DNA from: Aphidius gifuensis | Lineage: Eukaryota > Arthropoda > Insecta > Hymenoptera > Braconidae | Assembly: GCF_014905175.1 (NCBI RefSeq) | Contig: NC_057791.1 | Location: 12,838,177 to 12,902,176 of the forward strand | Length of the DNA: 64,000 nt | Reading direction: 5' to 3' | Part shown: positions 11,267-23,169 of the stretch, in pieces | Position numbering within the stretch: position 1 is the stretch's first letter | How the letters are laid out: each line of letters begins with the position of its first letter | The notes under the pieces: generated by a model | The model's database searches: none | What the model saw: the letters and a program-made list of their open reading frames with translations, nothing else | Told to the model about the DNA's origin: nothing | Position numbers and translations under genes: made by a program

Positions 11267-12029
11267 TTATGCCTAAAAGGAAAAAAATCATTAGACGAAA
11301 ATCTTTGTTGACAAAAAGATTGAAAAAAATTTAAAGAACCACATAATACACAGCAAAAAAAAATCCAAAATAATTCTGGACATGAAAGCATTCAATTATA
11401 CTTATATCGATATATATGATGGTGATTGTCGTATTTCTATTGGTGACATGGATGTTGAATGTAAACATTGCCATACTTTGAGATTTAGAGATGAATCTGA
11501 TAGTATGTGTTGTGCAAACGGAAAAATAAAATTGCCTATTTTGAGTGAGCCCGAAGAGCCTCTATTAACTTATTTATCTGGTTTGACAGATCACTCGAAG
11601 CATTTTTTAGATAATATAAGAAAATTAAATTCATGTTTTAACATGACTCTATTTGGTGCAATTCGAAAAAAAGAGTCAGGTTATCAAACTACCTTTAAAA
11701 GTCAAGTACAAATTTATCATAGAATAGGGTCTCTTGTTCTTTATGATGGAGATGAATCTGGTTTTTTACAAATATATTTTATTAATGATGATCAGATAGA
11801 GTCAGAACGTAGGTGCTTAATTGTCCCAAATGTACAACAAGAAATTATTGATTTTTCACAAAAATATTTGCATAAACATAATTTATTGATAAAATTATTC
11901 AAAAATTCATTAGAAGATATGCTAACAGATGGTAAGACTCACAATCGCAATCAAAACAACGAGACGACGAAAAACCATGTTGTTCAAAATGGACAAATAA
12001 AAATAAGAAAAATTAAATACATTGTTTAA
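11267..12029 (+). pseudogene. Second Helitron Rep N-terminal fragment
   Basis: Starts with a decayed copy of the Rep N-terminus (MPKR, then a stop about 20 codons on). It becomes open from 11382 (MKAFNYTYIDIYDGDCRI) to 12029. It parallels 5355-4390 of the first relic: CKHCHTLRFRDES, SMCCANGKIKLP, EEPLLTYLSGLTD, SCFNMTLFGAIRKKESGYQT. It ends before the YPLMFWQGEDG block. This copy lacks the MITE of the first copy and so provides its empty site. It is truncated and non-functional. Confidence 0.85.
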
Positions 12030-12205
12030 TTTAATACAATAAAATATATTTTTCTCACACAAAAATAACGGTATTAATGATTAATTTTAATTTGATTTAA
12101 ATATTATTTTAATGCATGAATAATTAAATAATTAATGCTGCTGGGAATGAATAATAATTGATATAATTATTACATATTAATAAAATAAACAAATATATCT
12201 ATTAT

Positions 12206-12631
12206 AGAAAATATATCTATTCAGGAGACGTATTAGGAGCCGAAAAAATACGATGTTGCCTATTTTATTTAGGACAAGATGTACCCCCTCGTTTTAATCC
12301 AATTTTGTGGAGCCACTATTATTTAGTGTTGCAAGGTACCGCTCGAACAAATAACATGTCTGAAGGATGGCACAATAGATTGCAAGTTGTGATCGGGAAA
12401 GATCACCCCAGTTTTTATGCGTTTATAGCAGAATTAAAAAAAGAACAAGTGGATTCCGAAATTATGCTGCGACAACTCCAATTACGACAGAAAATTAGAA
12501 AAGGTCAAGATCAGAAAAGGAAGAAGTTAGAAATACAAATTCGTAACATCGTGTCTAAATATCAAGATTATGTTGAGAATGACGACATTTTAACATATAT
12601 CAAATCTTTAAGCTACAACATTCACATATAA
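12206..12631 (+). pseudogene. MULE transposase C-terminal fragment
   Basis: The open frame begins after a TTTATTCAG-like acceptor near 12223 (GDVLGAEKIRCC...) and runs to 12631. The core RTNNMSEGWHNRLQVVIG, then HPSFYAFIAELKKEQ, is the C-terminal signature of Mutator-like transposases found with FLYWCH domains in insects. The upstream DDE core is absent. Beyond the stop are 150 bp of low-complexity A-rich sequence. The same window has a foldback with a 9-bp target duplication (33480-35097), the size expected of MULE transposition. Confidence 0.75.
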
Positions 12632-12799
12632 AATAAAAATATAGAAAATAAACGTGATTAGAAATAATTGACTATTTAGAAAATATATTTTAGAAAAAAT
12701 TGATTTCATAGAAAACATAATTTCGAAAAAAAAACTTTTAGAAAATAATATTTTAAAAAATATATTTTTTAGAAAAAGATTTTTAGCAAAAAAAAACCC

Positions 12800-13711
12800 C
12801 TACCAGTTAACAGCTTCATTAATATTTGGTCCAAGATTATATCCATTATGAAAGGAATATGGATGAGTAATAACAAACATACCTGGTTCTTGACTAATTT
12901 TTGTATAATTGATTTTATATTTTTCCAAAAATTGTTCTGTAACAGCGAAAAATTTATGTCCTATTAAATTTTGACAATAACGTCCTGGAAATGTTTAATT
13001 TAATATTGTATTGATTAATTGATAAAAACATGTAGAATCTTTCTTGTTTACTATTAACCAAATTTTAGGTAACCCATAAAAATGATAATTTATTGAAATC
13101 AAATTATAATCTTCAAGGTGAATAGGAAACGAAGACCATTTACTACCACAATAAACGAATGGAGTATGAATTCCCTTTACTGTTTTATTATCTTTATTTT
13201 TTATACGCGAAAGAAAACTTTTAAAATTTGATAAGTTCCATGGAGATTGTGTAGGATCATTATTATACATTCTTTCGAATATAGAAAATTTAATATTAGG
13301 AGCATAGAAAAAACAGGGATTTGTATTTAACATTGCCAAATATTCATCTGAATTATGTGATACTTCTGACGATGAATTTTTTTTAATAAATTTATCACAT
13401 TCTTCATGATATTGATTATAAGTCAATTTTTCATTTTTTTTATATAAATTAGTTTCATATTTAAAACTACCATCAGTATTATTTATCATTGTAAATTTTT
13501 GTTTTATGACTTGATCAATAATAATTTCATCAATAACTTCTTTCAATTCATTTTTGGGAAAATGAATATCAATCCACTCTTTCGGTGCTTTAATAACACT
13601 AACTTTTTGTTCATTATCAATAACGTCATTTAATACTCTCGATAAAAAAGAATTCAAAAATTGTTCTGATGACGGCTCCCATACTTTTGGAAAATGATGG
13701 TGATTATCCAT
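12800..13711 (-). pseudogene. Intronless KDM4-like JmjN-JmjC protein, one frameshift
   Basis: Chosen start MDNHHHFPKVWEPSSEQF; the longer ORF upstream adds a low-complexity hydrophobic stretch that looks like UTR. The JmjN-like part has APKEWIDIHF and LYKKNEKLTYNQYHE. The JmjC part has NPCFFYAPN, HTPFVYCGSKWSSFPIHLED and ISINYHFYGLPKIW. A frameshift occurs around 12995, after which the second half of JmjC continues (ISQEPGMFVITHPYSFHNGY) to a stop at 12800. The Fe(II) ligands H-x-E and the distal His are all present. Family members demethylate histone lysines. No intron interrupts about 300 codons, unlike cellular KDM4 genes, which suggests a retrocopy or a virus-borne or transferred copy. 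Confidence 0.7.
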
Positions 13712-15179
13712 TTTTCTAAAATAAAAATATTTATGTACATATATTATCAGAAATAATATTAATAATAGTAAATATATCAATAAAAATAAGATATTCAATT
13801 AATTTAAAATGAAAAGGCAAATGATGAATAAACATCAATAACAAAAAAGTATAATAACAGAATAAAAAAGAAAAAAAATAAACCCCTAGCGGATGGCTCG
13901 ACTCTCCAATGTAGCACTCAGTCGACAGCGATTTGACAGCCATTCGACAGCATATATAAAACATAATTCACGAGCACCGGATACTCAAAATGAGTTAGAA
14001 AAATGTAAAATAAATATAAGATTATAATGACAATAACTTAAATTGACTGAAACCTTGACTAGTACATGTATTTAATATTAAATAAGAGATTGAATTATAC
14101 ACGGTAGAGAGGTTAGATTGACATGATTCGCATATCTACTGGAGTCAGAAAGCTGTCGAGCCTCAGACCATTCATCGGTAATTGACTCGGTCATTATTAC
14201 CGAGATATTTTGTCACTAAATCGACAGGCTTTCGACACCAAATTGAGAGTTGTTTAATTTATATATTTTTCATTGTTTTAAATTGTTTAAACATTATAAT
14301 GGACTTTATTAATGATAGATTTTCAAATATCAGCCTACTTCATTGTATAATTTTATAATTTTGTTGTTGATGATTAAAATGTAACATAATTAACAATTTA
14401 TGAGAAAAAGAAAATGAATATATATTCGAACATTACTTCATTAGATTTAAAATATTCATATAAATTAAAGTATTGAATGAAAATATTTACGTGTTTGTAC
14501 GGCGTAGACAAGAACAAGAAACGTCAAATTAACCACTTGAATTGGATTTTTCAATCGAATTCTATTCTACAAGAACACGTCAATCAGCTCTGTGATCTTG
14601 ATTTGGTTAGTTTTGTTATTTTTATCTTATTTGATTCACAAAAATCTTGCTTGACAACAGGAAAAAATAGTAAGTTATTCAAAAAAAAAATTAAAAAAAA
14701 ATTCAACGTTAAAGAAATTAAAAAATCACAGTCAGTCTTATTATTTTTACAAACTATTTTAACATAAATTTACCTTTTATTTAATTCAATTCAATCTTCA
14801 ATTTATTCAATTTTCAATTGATAGGTTGTATTTTAATCTTTATGGATTTACGAATCTTGTTTGGCAACAGAAAGTAAACAACATTAAAAACAAAAAAAAA
14901 AAAAAACCGTCATATATATTTTTAAATGAAAAATAAAAATTGAACAATGAAAAATTTTGTCAAGTGAACAATTTTAGGAACCCATTTTATAATACTATAC
15001 CCTATATAATAAAATTTTTGAAGTGAAACTTCTTTACGGAGGGAAGCGACAAAATTCGAGGCCCCGCTAGCGTTACACGCTCTCGTATACTCTCTGTCAC
15101 ACGCTTTCGTATACTCTCTCGTATACTATCTGCTAGACGCTCGGTTACAAGTGGATAAAGAGGGGAGAATTACATGCAA
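13712..15179. other. Non-coding stretch with TCGACAG-type repeats
   Basis: No convincing gene; the 96-codon ORF at 14477-14767 is lysine-rich and unrecognised. TCGACAG/GTCGA elements cluster at 13898-13950 and 14150-14245, including a TCGGTAAT...ATTACCGA hairpin near 14175-14205. A G+C-rich island at 15040-15150 contains short tandem units around CGTATACTCTCT. It ends at the copy A transposon terminus. Confidence 0.4.
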
Positions 15180-15286
15180 CCCGGGTGGAAAAATATATAT
15201 CCTGTTTTCTAGCCTAGATATATCTTGATTAAGATATATCTTCAATAGATCATTTATATATCTTCATATATATAGAATATATTTAA

Positions 15287-15572
15287 AATATATCTGCTGG
15301 ATATAAAAACATAGCTTGGAGATAGATGTATGTGACTTATATACTAGATATATCCTCGACATATATCCGTTGGATACATACGTTGGCTATATCCCATATA
15401 TTTTTTAATATATATATTGTAGAAATTATACATGTTTATATTCTTCAAAATATATTTAAAAAATATATAAGACATATCTACGAATATATCCAACGGATAT
15501 ATGTCGAGGATATATCTAGTATATAAGCCACATACATCTATCTCCAAGCTATGTTTTTATATCCAGCAGATA
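15287..15572. repeat. Subterminal palindrome, about 82-bp arms
   Basis: The left arm begins CTGCTGGATATAAAAACATA at about 15292, and the right arm ends with its complement at about 15572. The arms match over roughly 82 bp with one or two differences (GTGACTTAT versus GCCACATAC complement). The loop is an A+T-rich stretch of about 115 bp. Predicted ORFs on both strands here (15326-15547) are products of the palindrome. A third partial copy of the arm end is at 17625-17665, across the nested element. Confidence 0.85.
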
Positions 15573-15626
15573 TATTTTAAATATATTTTGTGGATCGATG
15601 TACATATATGTCCATATATATCCATA

Positions 15627-17605
15627 CACGGAAAAAAATTTATAGTTTTTATTACTATACTTATAGTAAATTCGGACAGCGACAAAAGTATGGTTGAATT
15701 TACTATACCGTATAGTAATAAAAACTATAAATACAATTTTGGTTACTATACTTACTATACTTACTATACTGGTATAGTATATACATGAAAAAATGTTAAA
15801 ATAAGTACAGTTACTATTACTATACTGTATCGTAAATATTACCATACTGTATGGTAAATATTATTGTACTGTATTGTAATCATTATTATACTGGTACAGT
15901 TCTTTATTTATATGAATAAATTTATTTAATAAAAAAGAAAATTTCTACCAAATAAATCATTTGAATAAGTTGCTTAAAGAAAACAAAAAATAAATTTAAG
16001 GCAAGACATTCAAAAATATTTAATAAAATTTAAATTTATTTATAATAAAAAATAAAAAAAACTATAACGAATAATTACTCGAATTTGTAGTTTTTTTTTT
16101 TTTTTTCTTTAATTTTCTTAGTTTTATTTATAATTTATCTCAATTTATTATTTGATTACGTAAAAAATTACAAGTGAATTTAGAATTCCGTGTCTCAAAA
16201 ATTCAACAATATTATTTCATATAAAAACACTTTGTAAATAAGAGAAATTGTTCAAGTGGGCTGAATTAAATTGCAATAAAATATATTGGTCACATCGTAG
16301 TTTTGAAAGACATCGACTGAGTGATCATGACACTGATCAATATATTGAAAATATAAATAGTCATATATAAAATCTGTTTCAATAAAAAATTCATCAATAT
16401 AGATACTGATAAATTAGAAGAGGATAGCTCTGATGAAAGATGTGCTGAATCATTAGAAAATTTTCTATTTAGATTTAGATAAACAAGCAACCTTATTCGT
16501 TTCTAAATTATATAATCTTTATGAATTACCACGAGTCAAAATTACTGAAATTATTATTGAAGTGAAAAAATTATTAAAACTGAAAGCTACTAATATTTGA
16601 AATCAGTTAACTAATGAAATATCAAAAACTGATTCTCTATGGAAAAAAAAATTTAAAATTTATATATTTTTTGACGTATATCTGAATTACTCAATTACAA
16701 AAAAATAAAATAAATCATTTCCGTGCTGGAGGCAATAACTTCTGAATTTATTAACAATATTCATGACAATTGGTTTATTCACCACTGGACAAATTTGAAA
16801 CTGAACAACGTGCTTTTGAATTTCGTAAACAAAATAATATATAAGTATTTTCCTCGTAATGATTTCGTTTAAATTATTCCATCAGAAAAAGGACCATGTT
16901 TTTATTTGGTATACATTGTATATCATATTAAAAATTGAAAATAAAATTTGTATTGTTGTAAAAAAAATCAATTGATATTGAATGAGATGAAGTTAAAGGA
17001 GATTTTGTCAGGTATAATGCAGTTATTACGTACGTAAGAATCTTAAACAATCAGAAAAATTTTATACCTAAGCTGTAGTTATACTTGTATAAAACGGATA
17101 GTTTTTTAATGAATATTTTTTATTTTAAAAAGTAAATAAAAAATATATATTTTTTATATTTGATTTAAAAATTTATCAAATCCCATATATTATTAACATT
17201 GTTTTTTCTGAATATTAATATTTATTGAATTTTATATTCATTATTATTTAACTAATATTGAATATAAATTTTTTTTTTTCAATAAACTATAATGTTTTAC
17301 TTTGTTAAAATATTTTTTTATTTTTTAATTAATTTTTTTTTAAAAAAAGCATGAATTTACTATACTGTATGGTAAAAGATACTATAAGTACAGTTAAATT
17401 TGCTATACCAGTATAGTAAATCTTTAGAAAAATTTTTTGTTTGTTTTACTATACCGGTATAGTTTTAATTACCATACCAGTATAGTAACCTTAACTGTAC
17501 TTTCTAGTAAATCTAATTATACTTTTGCCGCTGTCCAACTTTACTATAAGTATAGTAAATTTAATCATAAAACATAGTAATAAAGACTATAAATTTTTTT
17601 CCGTG
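15627..17605. mobile_element. TA-flanked element with CACGGAAAAAA ends, nested in copy A
   Basis: Ends CACGGAAAAAAATTTATAGT and the complement ending ...TTTCCGTG; TA flanks both sides (15625-15626, 17606-17607). Subterminal sequence on both sides consists of ACTATAC/GTATAGT microrepeats (15650-15900 and 17360-17570). The interior 16200-16640 holds a decayed coding island. Copy A subterminal sequence resumes after 17607, confirming insertion. Ends and TA duplication match elements X1/X2 (CACTGAGAAAA). Confidence 0.8.
16262..16625 (+). pseudogene. Decayed C2H2-finger-like coding island
   Basis: A plus-strand frame shows LNCNKIYWSHRSFERHRLSD followed by HDTD. Only one Cys of a finger remains, followed by the S-F-x-R-H-x3-D-H pattern. 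After frame changes comes LYNLYELPRVKITEIIIEVK (around 16505-16570). Single C2H2-like fingers followed by LY...LPR...EII-type helices occur in insect transposon-borne proteins. The family is not assigned, and several stops show it is dead. Confidence 0.35.
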
Positions 17606-17957
17606 TATATATCGATGCACATATATATCCAGCAGATATATTTTAAATATATTTTGTGGATCGTACATAATTATGTACGTTATATATAATGTTATAACAC
17701 ACATAATAACATATAAATAATGCTTTAAAACATATCAAAAAATTGAAAAAATAATAATAATCAGTTTACTGTCAAATATATTTTACAAATACATACGAAA
17801 TATCTAGGTTTATAACTGGTTGCAACCACTTATGAACATTCTTAAAATTTATTTGCCTCACAGTTTATTTTTATCATTTAATACAATCTAGATGACAAAA
17901 ATTCGATGAAAATATTCATGCAAGCTTGATAAGAAATTATTTATACAACAAAATATA

Positions 17958-20900
17958 TTATGTTAACAGTTCAAACCGATTCGGTTTAATTGTTGCAACT
18001 AAAGACTGTGTTATGGGGTTTTTCAAGATATTAACTTTTGTTTTAATTTCTTTCGCATTTATTGCATAAAATGTGTTTTGTTTTTCAACTAATTTCATCG
18101 TATGCTCTAGCTTTCTGCCACGTATGAATGGATCATTACTTTTATTAAAATATTGTCCAATGACATAACATTTAGGGTTACCATTGGACAAAATTACTAT
18201 GAAAGATTTTATTTCTACAATTTCTGAATTTGCTAAACAAACAAAATTACTTTTTTTTTTCATTCCACGATTGTAATTTGTTGAATGAATAAGTTCATTA
18301 TTAACAAAAGCCCGTGAAAAATATTGTACTAGAATATTTGGTTCGACATCTAGATTTGATCGTTGACATGCTAAAAAATCATTGGGTTTTAATTTTTGTA
18401 TAACTGGCTGCCCTATGAGTTTAACTTTACCTAGATCTAAGCTAGCTTTTGGTTTTTGTTTTATTTTCAACATATCAGCAAGACAAGCATTTATTTCATG
18501 AGTCAAGTTTTCCTGACATTCAAGTTTCATGTTTTCAATTGCATATTTCAACCGGAAACCATCACATATTTGTTTAGCTACACCATTGGAGCTTTTTACA
18601 CTTTTTTTTATTTGCTGATTGAAATCTTCGAATATAAAAGCACTATGGGCCCATAAAGGACCAAGATCACGAACGCTTTGAACCAAATGAGTGAGAAGAT
18701 GAACATTGTACGACACTTGTTCTTTTCCATATAAACGTTCAACACCACGAACAAAATCGAGCAAACATTTTTCACTATAATCAATCTCATTTTTCTGAAT
18801 TGATTCTTTCAACAGTATCGATACTCCATCAACTAGTAAGCTCCAGTGTCTGACAAATTTATTAGGAAAAATATCTTTCATTGTCACTAAACTATAATTG
18901 AGTAACCACAATGCAAGTTCATGAGCTTTTAGTTTTTTAGCATCAGAAATTTGTTCAGGGACTCTAGTCTCATCTAATGTTGGTTGGTATGATTTAACAA
19001 TATCATCAATTGTTGTTATAAATTGTTTAAAACATCCTTTGGTATGCCTCTGAGATTTGAACCATATTTTTGAGAACTAAAATAAAAATTGAATGGATAA
19101 ATCTTAATTAAAATTGTTTATTTTACATATTTTGCGTAATGGAGAGAAAATAAAAATGTTTTTTAAAAAAATAAATCAATAAAGAAATATTCAATAATAA
19201 AATATTATAATAATTTATATGTATATATATAAATAATATATTAATTTAAGAATATACAAATAAATAAATTTATATTTTTATAAAAATTTATGACTCAATT
19301 TAAATGTATATTTAATACAATTGTATTCATAAATTTATATTTATTTATGGATGTATTTAAACTGAATTTGCGTTTATTCAAACTCATTAATAATATTATT
19401 ATAAAATATTATATAATTTTGATAATTTTAAAATTATATTACAATGTTTATATCAACAAACCTGGCGACAAATTCCCAGTAGTACTGCGTGCATCCAGTC
19501 TGGTGGCATTCCGTTGATCATGTTAAATTCTGGTACATCAAACAGAGCAGATCTACCTTTCACACCGAACATCATACTATCAACGTGTTGCAAAAGATGA
19601 TCGTGAGATCGTAGTCTCTTTCCATGTGGATATCCTCCTGAATTTAAAGGGTAAATATGTATCGTCCCCCTGCCTTTTTTCGCTCTCTGACCAAAATGTA
19701 AACAAAGACCACAGCCCCAATATCCATTAAACTGGGTAGTTCCTTGGACAACAGGCCTCGCAACCGAATCAAAAATGCCACTTAATATTTTACATTTTTT
19801 ATGATAAATTTTTCCTTGAAATTTATAATGAAAACCCTGTTTATAAAGTACTTGTGCTTCTTGTATAAATGGAGTAAGGTACTCGTTCATAGGTGGTTTT
19901 TTATTGTTACACCACACACTAGTGAGCATAATATGTTCTCTCCTTTTTTTAGGGTGTACTTCATTCAAAGTACAAAGTAATGGGGTTCCACTGTATTGTG
20001 AGTGGTCGAAAATTGGTACACCATCAATATTAAATGTGATAGTAATCATATTTGAGTCACTATTTTTTTTATACAACTCACCATCAAAAATATCCTCAAT
20101 GGCATTTTTATTTTTCATTTTTCTTGTATTAAAATAATTACTTAAGTCACCTTCCAATGAAAATTTAGCTTTCAGCTGTTCAATTAAGGAAATATATAGA
20201 AAAATATTACCTTCTTTTATATTTTGTTTTTTGTCTATCTTACTTTTACAAGTATCACAGAAAATAAATCCATTTATATTTTCATATTCCTCATCATTAG
20301 ACCAAAAATTGCTATTTCCAAGATATTTTTCACAAACTGGACAAATATGATGAATTGATACACCCATAGAAAAATTATTAACCATTTTTTGAAAAGTATA
20401 CTTTGATATTTTTTTACAATTATTATTCGTAGCAAGCAATATTTTTGAAAAATCCTCCATCAATGAATAAGTAGCTTCTTTATGGCGATATTTGAAAGCA
20501 GTCAAAAGTAGACATTGTTGAAGGGTTTGAAAATCATAATTACGTGAACAAGATACAGTGTCATTCATTAACGTTGCTGGATCATCAATATTAATCAATT
20601 GTTGCTCTTCGTGTAATAATTGAAAATCATCTTGAATATTATTTACTGGAATAAAACTGCTTGGGACACTTGGAGATTCAATACCCTGTAGAATTATTAT
20701 ATAGGTTATATAAAATATATGCTAAATAACAATAAAAAATATTCAAATAGAAAAAAAAAAGTATATTTTTACTCACATCTGCAGATGTTTGAGATGATAT
20801 GTCGTAATGATGTAGTGAATTATTGTCTGACAATATACCAATATTTGTATTACTAATTGATTCATCCTAAAAAAGTATATATACGTGTTTTTAAACAATG

Positions 20901-21199
20901 GTAAAGAAATAAAAAAAAAACACCAACCAAAATATTTTTTACTTACTGGAGATTCAAGTTGAACGTTTATTTGTTTATATGCAGGATATTCAAAACCTTT
21001 ATTTTTTTCACTGGCAAAAAAGTTATCAATTATTTATTTATTTTAAAGAAAACCTCAATAAAAATCTATTCTATTACCATAATTTTTTTCTTTTTATCTT
21101 CAAATCACGTGCTGTTCTTTCAGGTATAACGCCTTGTGAGCCGAAGGCTGCATACTGCATATAAGGACCTCTTCGTTTTTTATTTTTCAACGTACTCAT
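17958..21199 (-). CDS. CMC-like transposase, copy A, 872 aa, five exons
   Basis: My exon model on the minus strand: 21078-21199, 20947-21010, 20777-20866, 19462-20685 and 17958-19076, with GT/AG at every border and one open frame (873 codons with stop). The N-terminus MSTLKNKKRRGPYMQY is basic. A C-x2-C...C-x2-C zinc module (CPVCEKYLG; FCDTCKSKI) precedes the core. The core has NIDGVPIFDHSQYSG (first catalytic Asp candidate), QFNGYWGCGLCLHFG, MPPDWMHAVLLGICRQ and HSAFIFEDFN (candidate Glu). This order matches the Transposase_21 plus DUF4218 arrangement of CACTA/EnSpm-like transposases. The intron after ICRQ (19077-19461) is absent from copy B. The frame is intact, so the gene may be active. 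Exon borders are inferred, not supported by transcripts. Confidence 0.85.
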
Positions 21200-21523
21200 T
21201 TAAAATATTAATTATTAATTTTAAAAAAATCACACAATATATCTGAATCAATTTATATATTTTATTTGATAATATCAGCGTCAAATAATAGTAAATAAAC
21301 TGTTGTTTTTTATTTTATTGATTTTTTCATATCAAAATTATACATATGTATATATACATGTACATATGTATAAATAAAAAACATTTTAATATGGATAAAT
21401 AAAAAAACAAAAGACTGATGCTACTCAGTGACGCAAACTTCACGTTATTGATTTTATTTAATTATACCTCAAAAGCATAAGTGGTTGTGATTACTCGGGT
21501 GTCAAATAAAATTAATAAATAAA

Positions 21524-22209
21524 ATGCCAAAAATATATCTGGCTTTAGTCAAATGGATTGGTGGAAAATACCATGGTACATACACGCCAGGTGTTCCAAT
21601 TACCTGGATAGAAAACTTTCAAAGAAAACAATTTAATAGTGAACAAAATAATGAAAAAATTTACGTTCTTCAATGGAAAGAAAAAAAAAGTAAGGAAAAA
21701 TATGACGTCAATGTAATCATGGTCTCAGGTAAGCTGAATTCTTTTTTTTTCAATCAATATAAATAATATATAAATTTTCAATTAATATAAATATATTTTC
21801 TATTTGTACACAGTAAATATTTTGCGATATTTTAAAGTTTTATCGAATAATGTTTTATTATGATTATCATCTATAATAATAATAATAATAATATATTTTT
21901 TTTATACTTATTTGTAGTATTATATTTTATAATAATAATATATCTTTTTTTATACTTATTTGTAGTATTATATTTTATTGTATAACTATTATTCAATTTT
22001 TTTTTTAGCCAAAATGTCTAAGCTGGAACAGCACTTAAAAACAATTGATGGGAAAATATCTCCAAAAGCTGTCAAGACAAATATTGTCAGAACCTCCTTT
22101 GAAAAAAAAAAAGCTTTTCGATGATACTGACGATGATGAAGAAAAAATGTCAGACTTAGACTGTAATGACGCATTTCATCCAAAATATTATATTATGGAA
22201 ATTCATTGA
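21524..22209 (+). pseudogene. Accessory (BEN) gene of copy A, truncated
   Basis: Exon 1 (21524-21728) encodes MPKIYLALVKWIGGKYHGTY and the rest of a KW...IxxxWI domain, paralogous to exon 1 of the copy B BEN gene. Exon 2 starts at 22009 (AKMSKLEQHLKTIDGKIS). A frame change at the A run near 22100 leads to an acidic tail ending at 22209. Exons 3-7, including the BEN domain, are absent. It is divergently arranged with the transposase, 324 bp from its start, as in copy B. Confidence 0.7.
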
Positions 22210-23169
22210 ATCAAACTGAATATCGGTCGTTTTTTTAAAATATTGTAAAATCTAAAAGATAAAATATCGTTTATTAATGTACGAAATATTGTTTTCTTAA
22301 ATTATGGATAAAAAAAATTATTTTGTTATTATCATACCTGATGGAATTGAAATATTATTGAATAATTTGAAAAAACGATAATTTTCTTAAGACGATGTTG
22401 TAATTTCGACAAATTAAAAAAATATACATCATCTTGTGAAATATACCCGCGTGGAAATAAATATATCTCGGATATATCTAATTGGCCCTAAAACTATAGT
22501 TTCATATTATATTTCAAGAATATATCCAATAAATATAATTATAATATACATATATGTATAGAAAGTATATTTTTCATGAACAAACATTATATTTAATCAT
22601 TTTGATGTAGTTAAAAATTATATTCAGAGTATAATCTGAGATTATAATTTGTAAATATAATTTTTTTATATTCCATGTATATAATCCTGTATATATACTT
22701 AGAATTTATCTTAATTATATTCTAGATTATATCTTGCCTATATTTTATTCATAACCGGATATGAATTAAAAAAAAAAACAAATTTAATAATTGTATAATT
22801 GTATGATTATTGAATTGTTTATTGATTTTTATTGACTACAAAATTGTTAAAATTACATTTATTACTACTGAACGAAATACCATTTATTTACAATTATATT
22901 TTATACTTGCTCTTTATTTCTTCCAAAACATTTAATCATTTTAAATATTAAGGCAATCAAATTTTCTGAGGACAATCATATTTATTTTGTCTAAAACATT
23001 TTATCATTTAAAATTTTATTTTATAATTGAATATTGAAAACATTTTTATTTATAATCATAAGATTGATATTAAAATAAATTACAAGACTATATATGATTA
23101 CAAGACTATGACATAATAATATCATAATTGTTTTAGTGACTACTCAGTAAAATTAATTTTTATTTTTAA

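Larger units (their letters stand above)
15180..22445. mobile_element. CMC-like (CACTA/EnSpm-type) transposon, copy A, right end lost
   Basis: The left terminus begins CCCGGGTGGAAAAAT at 15180, matching the ends of copy B (CCCGCGTGGAAAT). Behind it is a subterminal region rich in GGATATATC-like units. Then come an intact spliced transposase gene (minus, 17958-21199) and the first exons of the divergent accessory gene (plus, 21524-22209). The accessory gene stops before its BEN half, and no right terminus is seen before copy B begins at 22446. A TA-flanked element (15627-17605) is nested in the left subterminal region. The assignment of 15180 as this element's end is an inference from terminal similarity and position. 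Confidence 0.65.

Noticed and set aside
15326..15845. Four ORFs of 66-98 codons on both strands
   Set aside because: They arise from the subterminal palindrome and ACTATAC microrepeats, mirror each other and are Tyr/Ile-rich.
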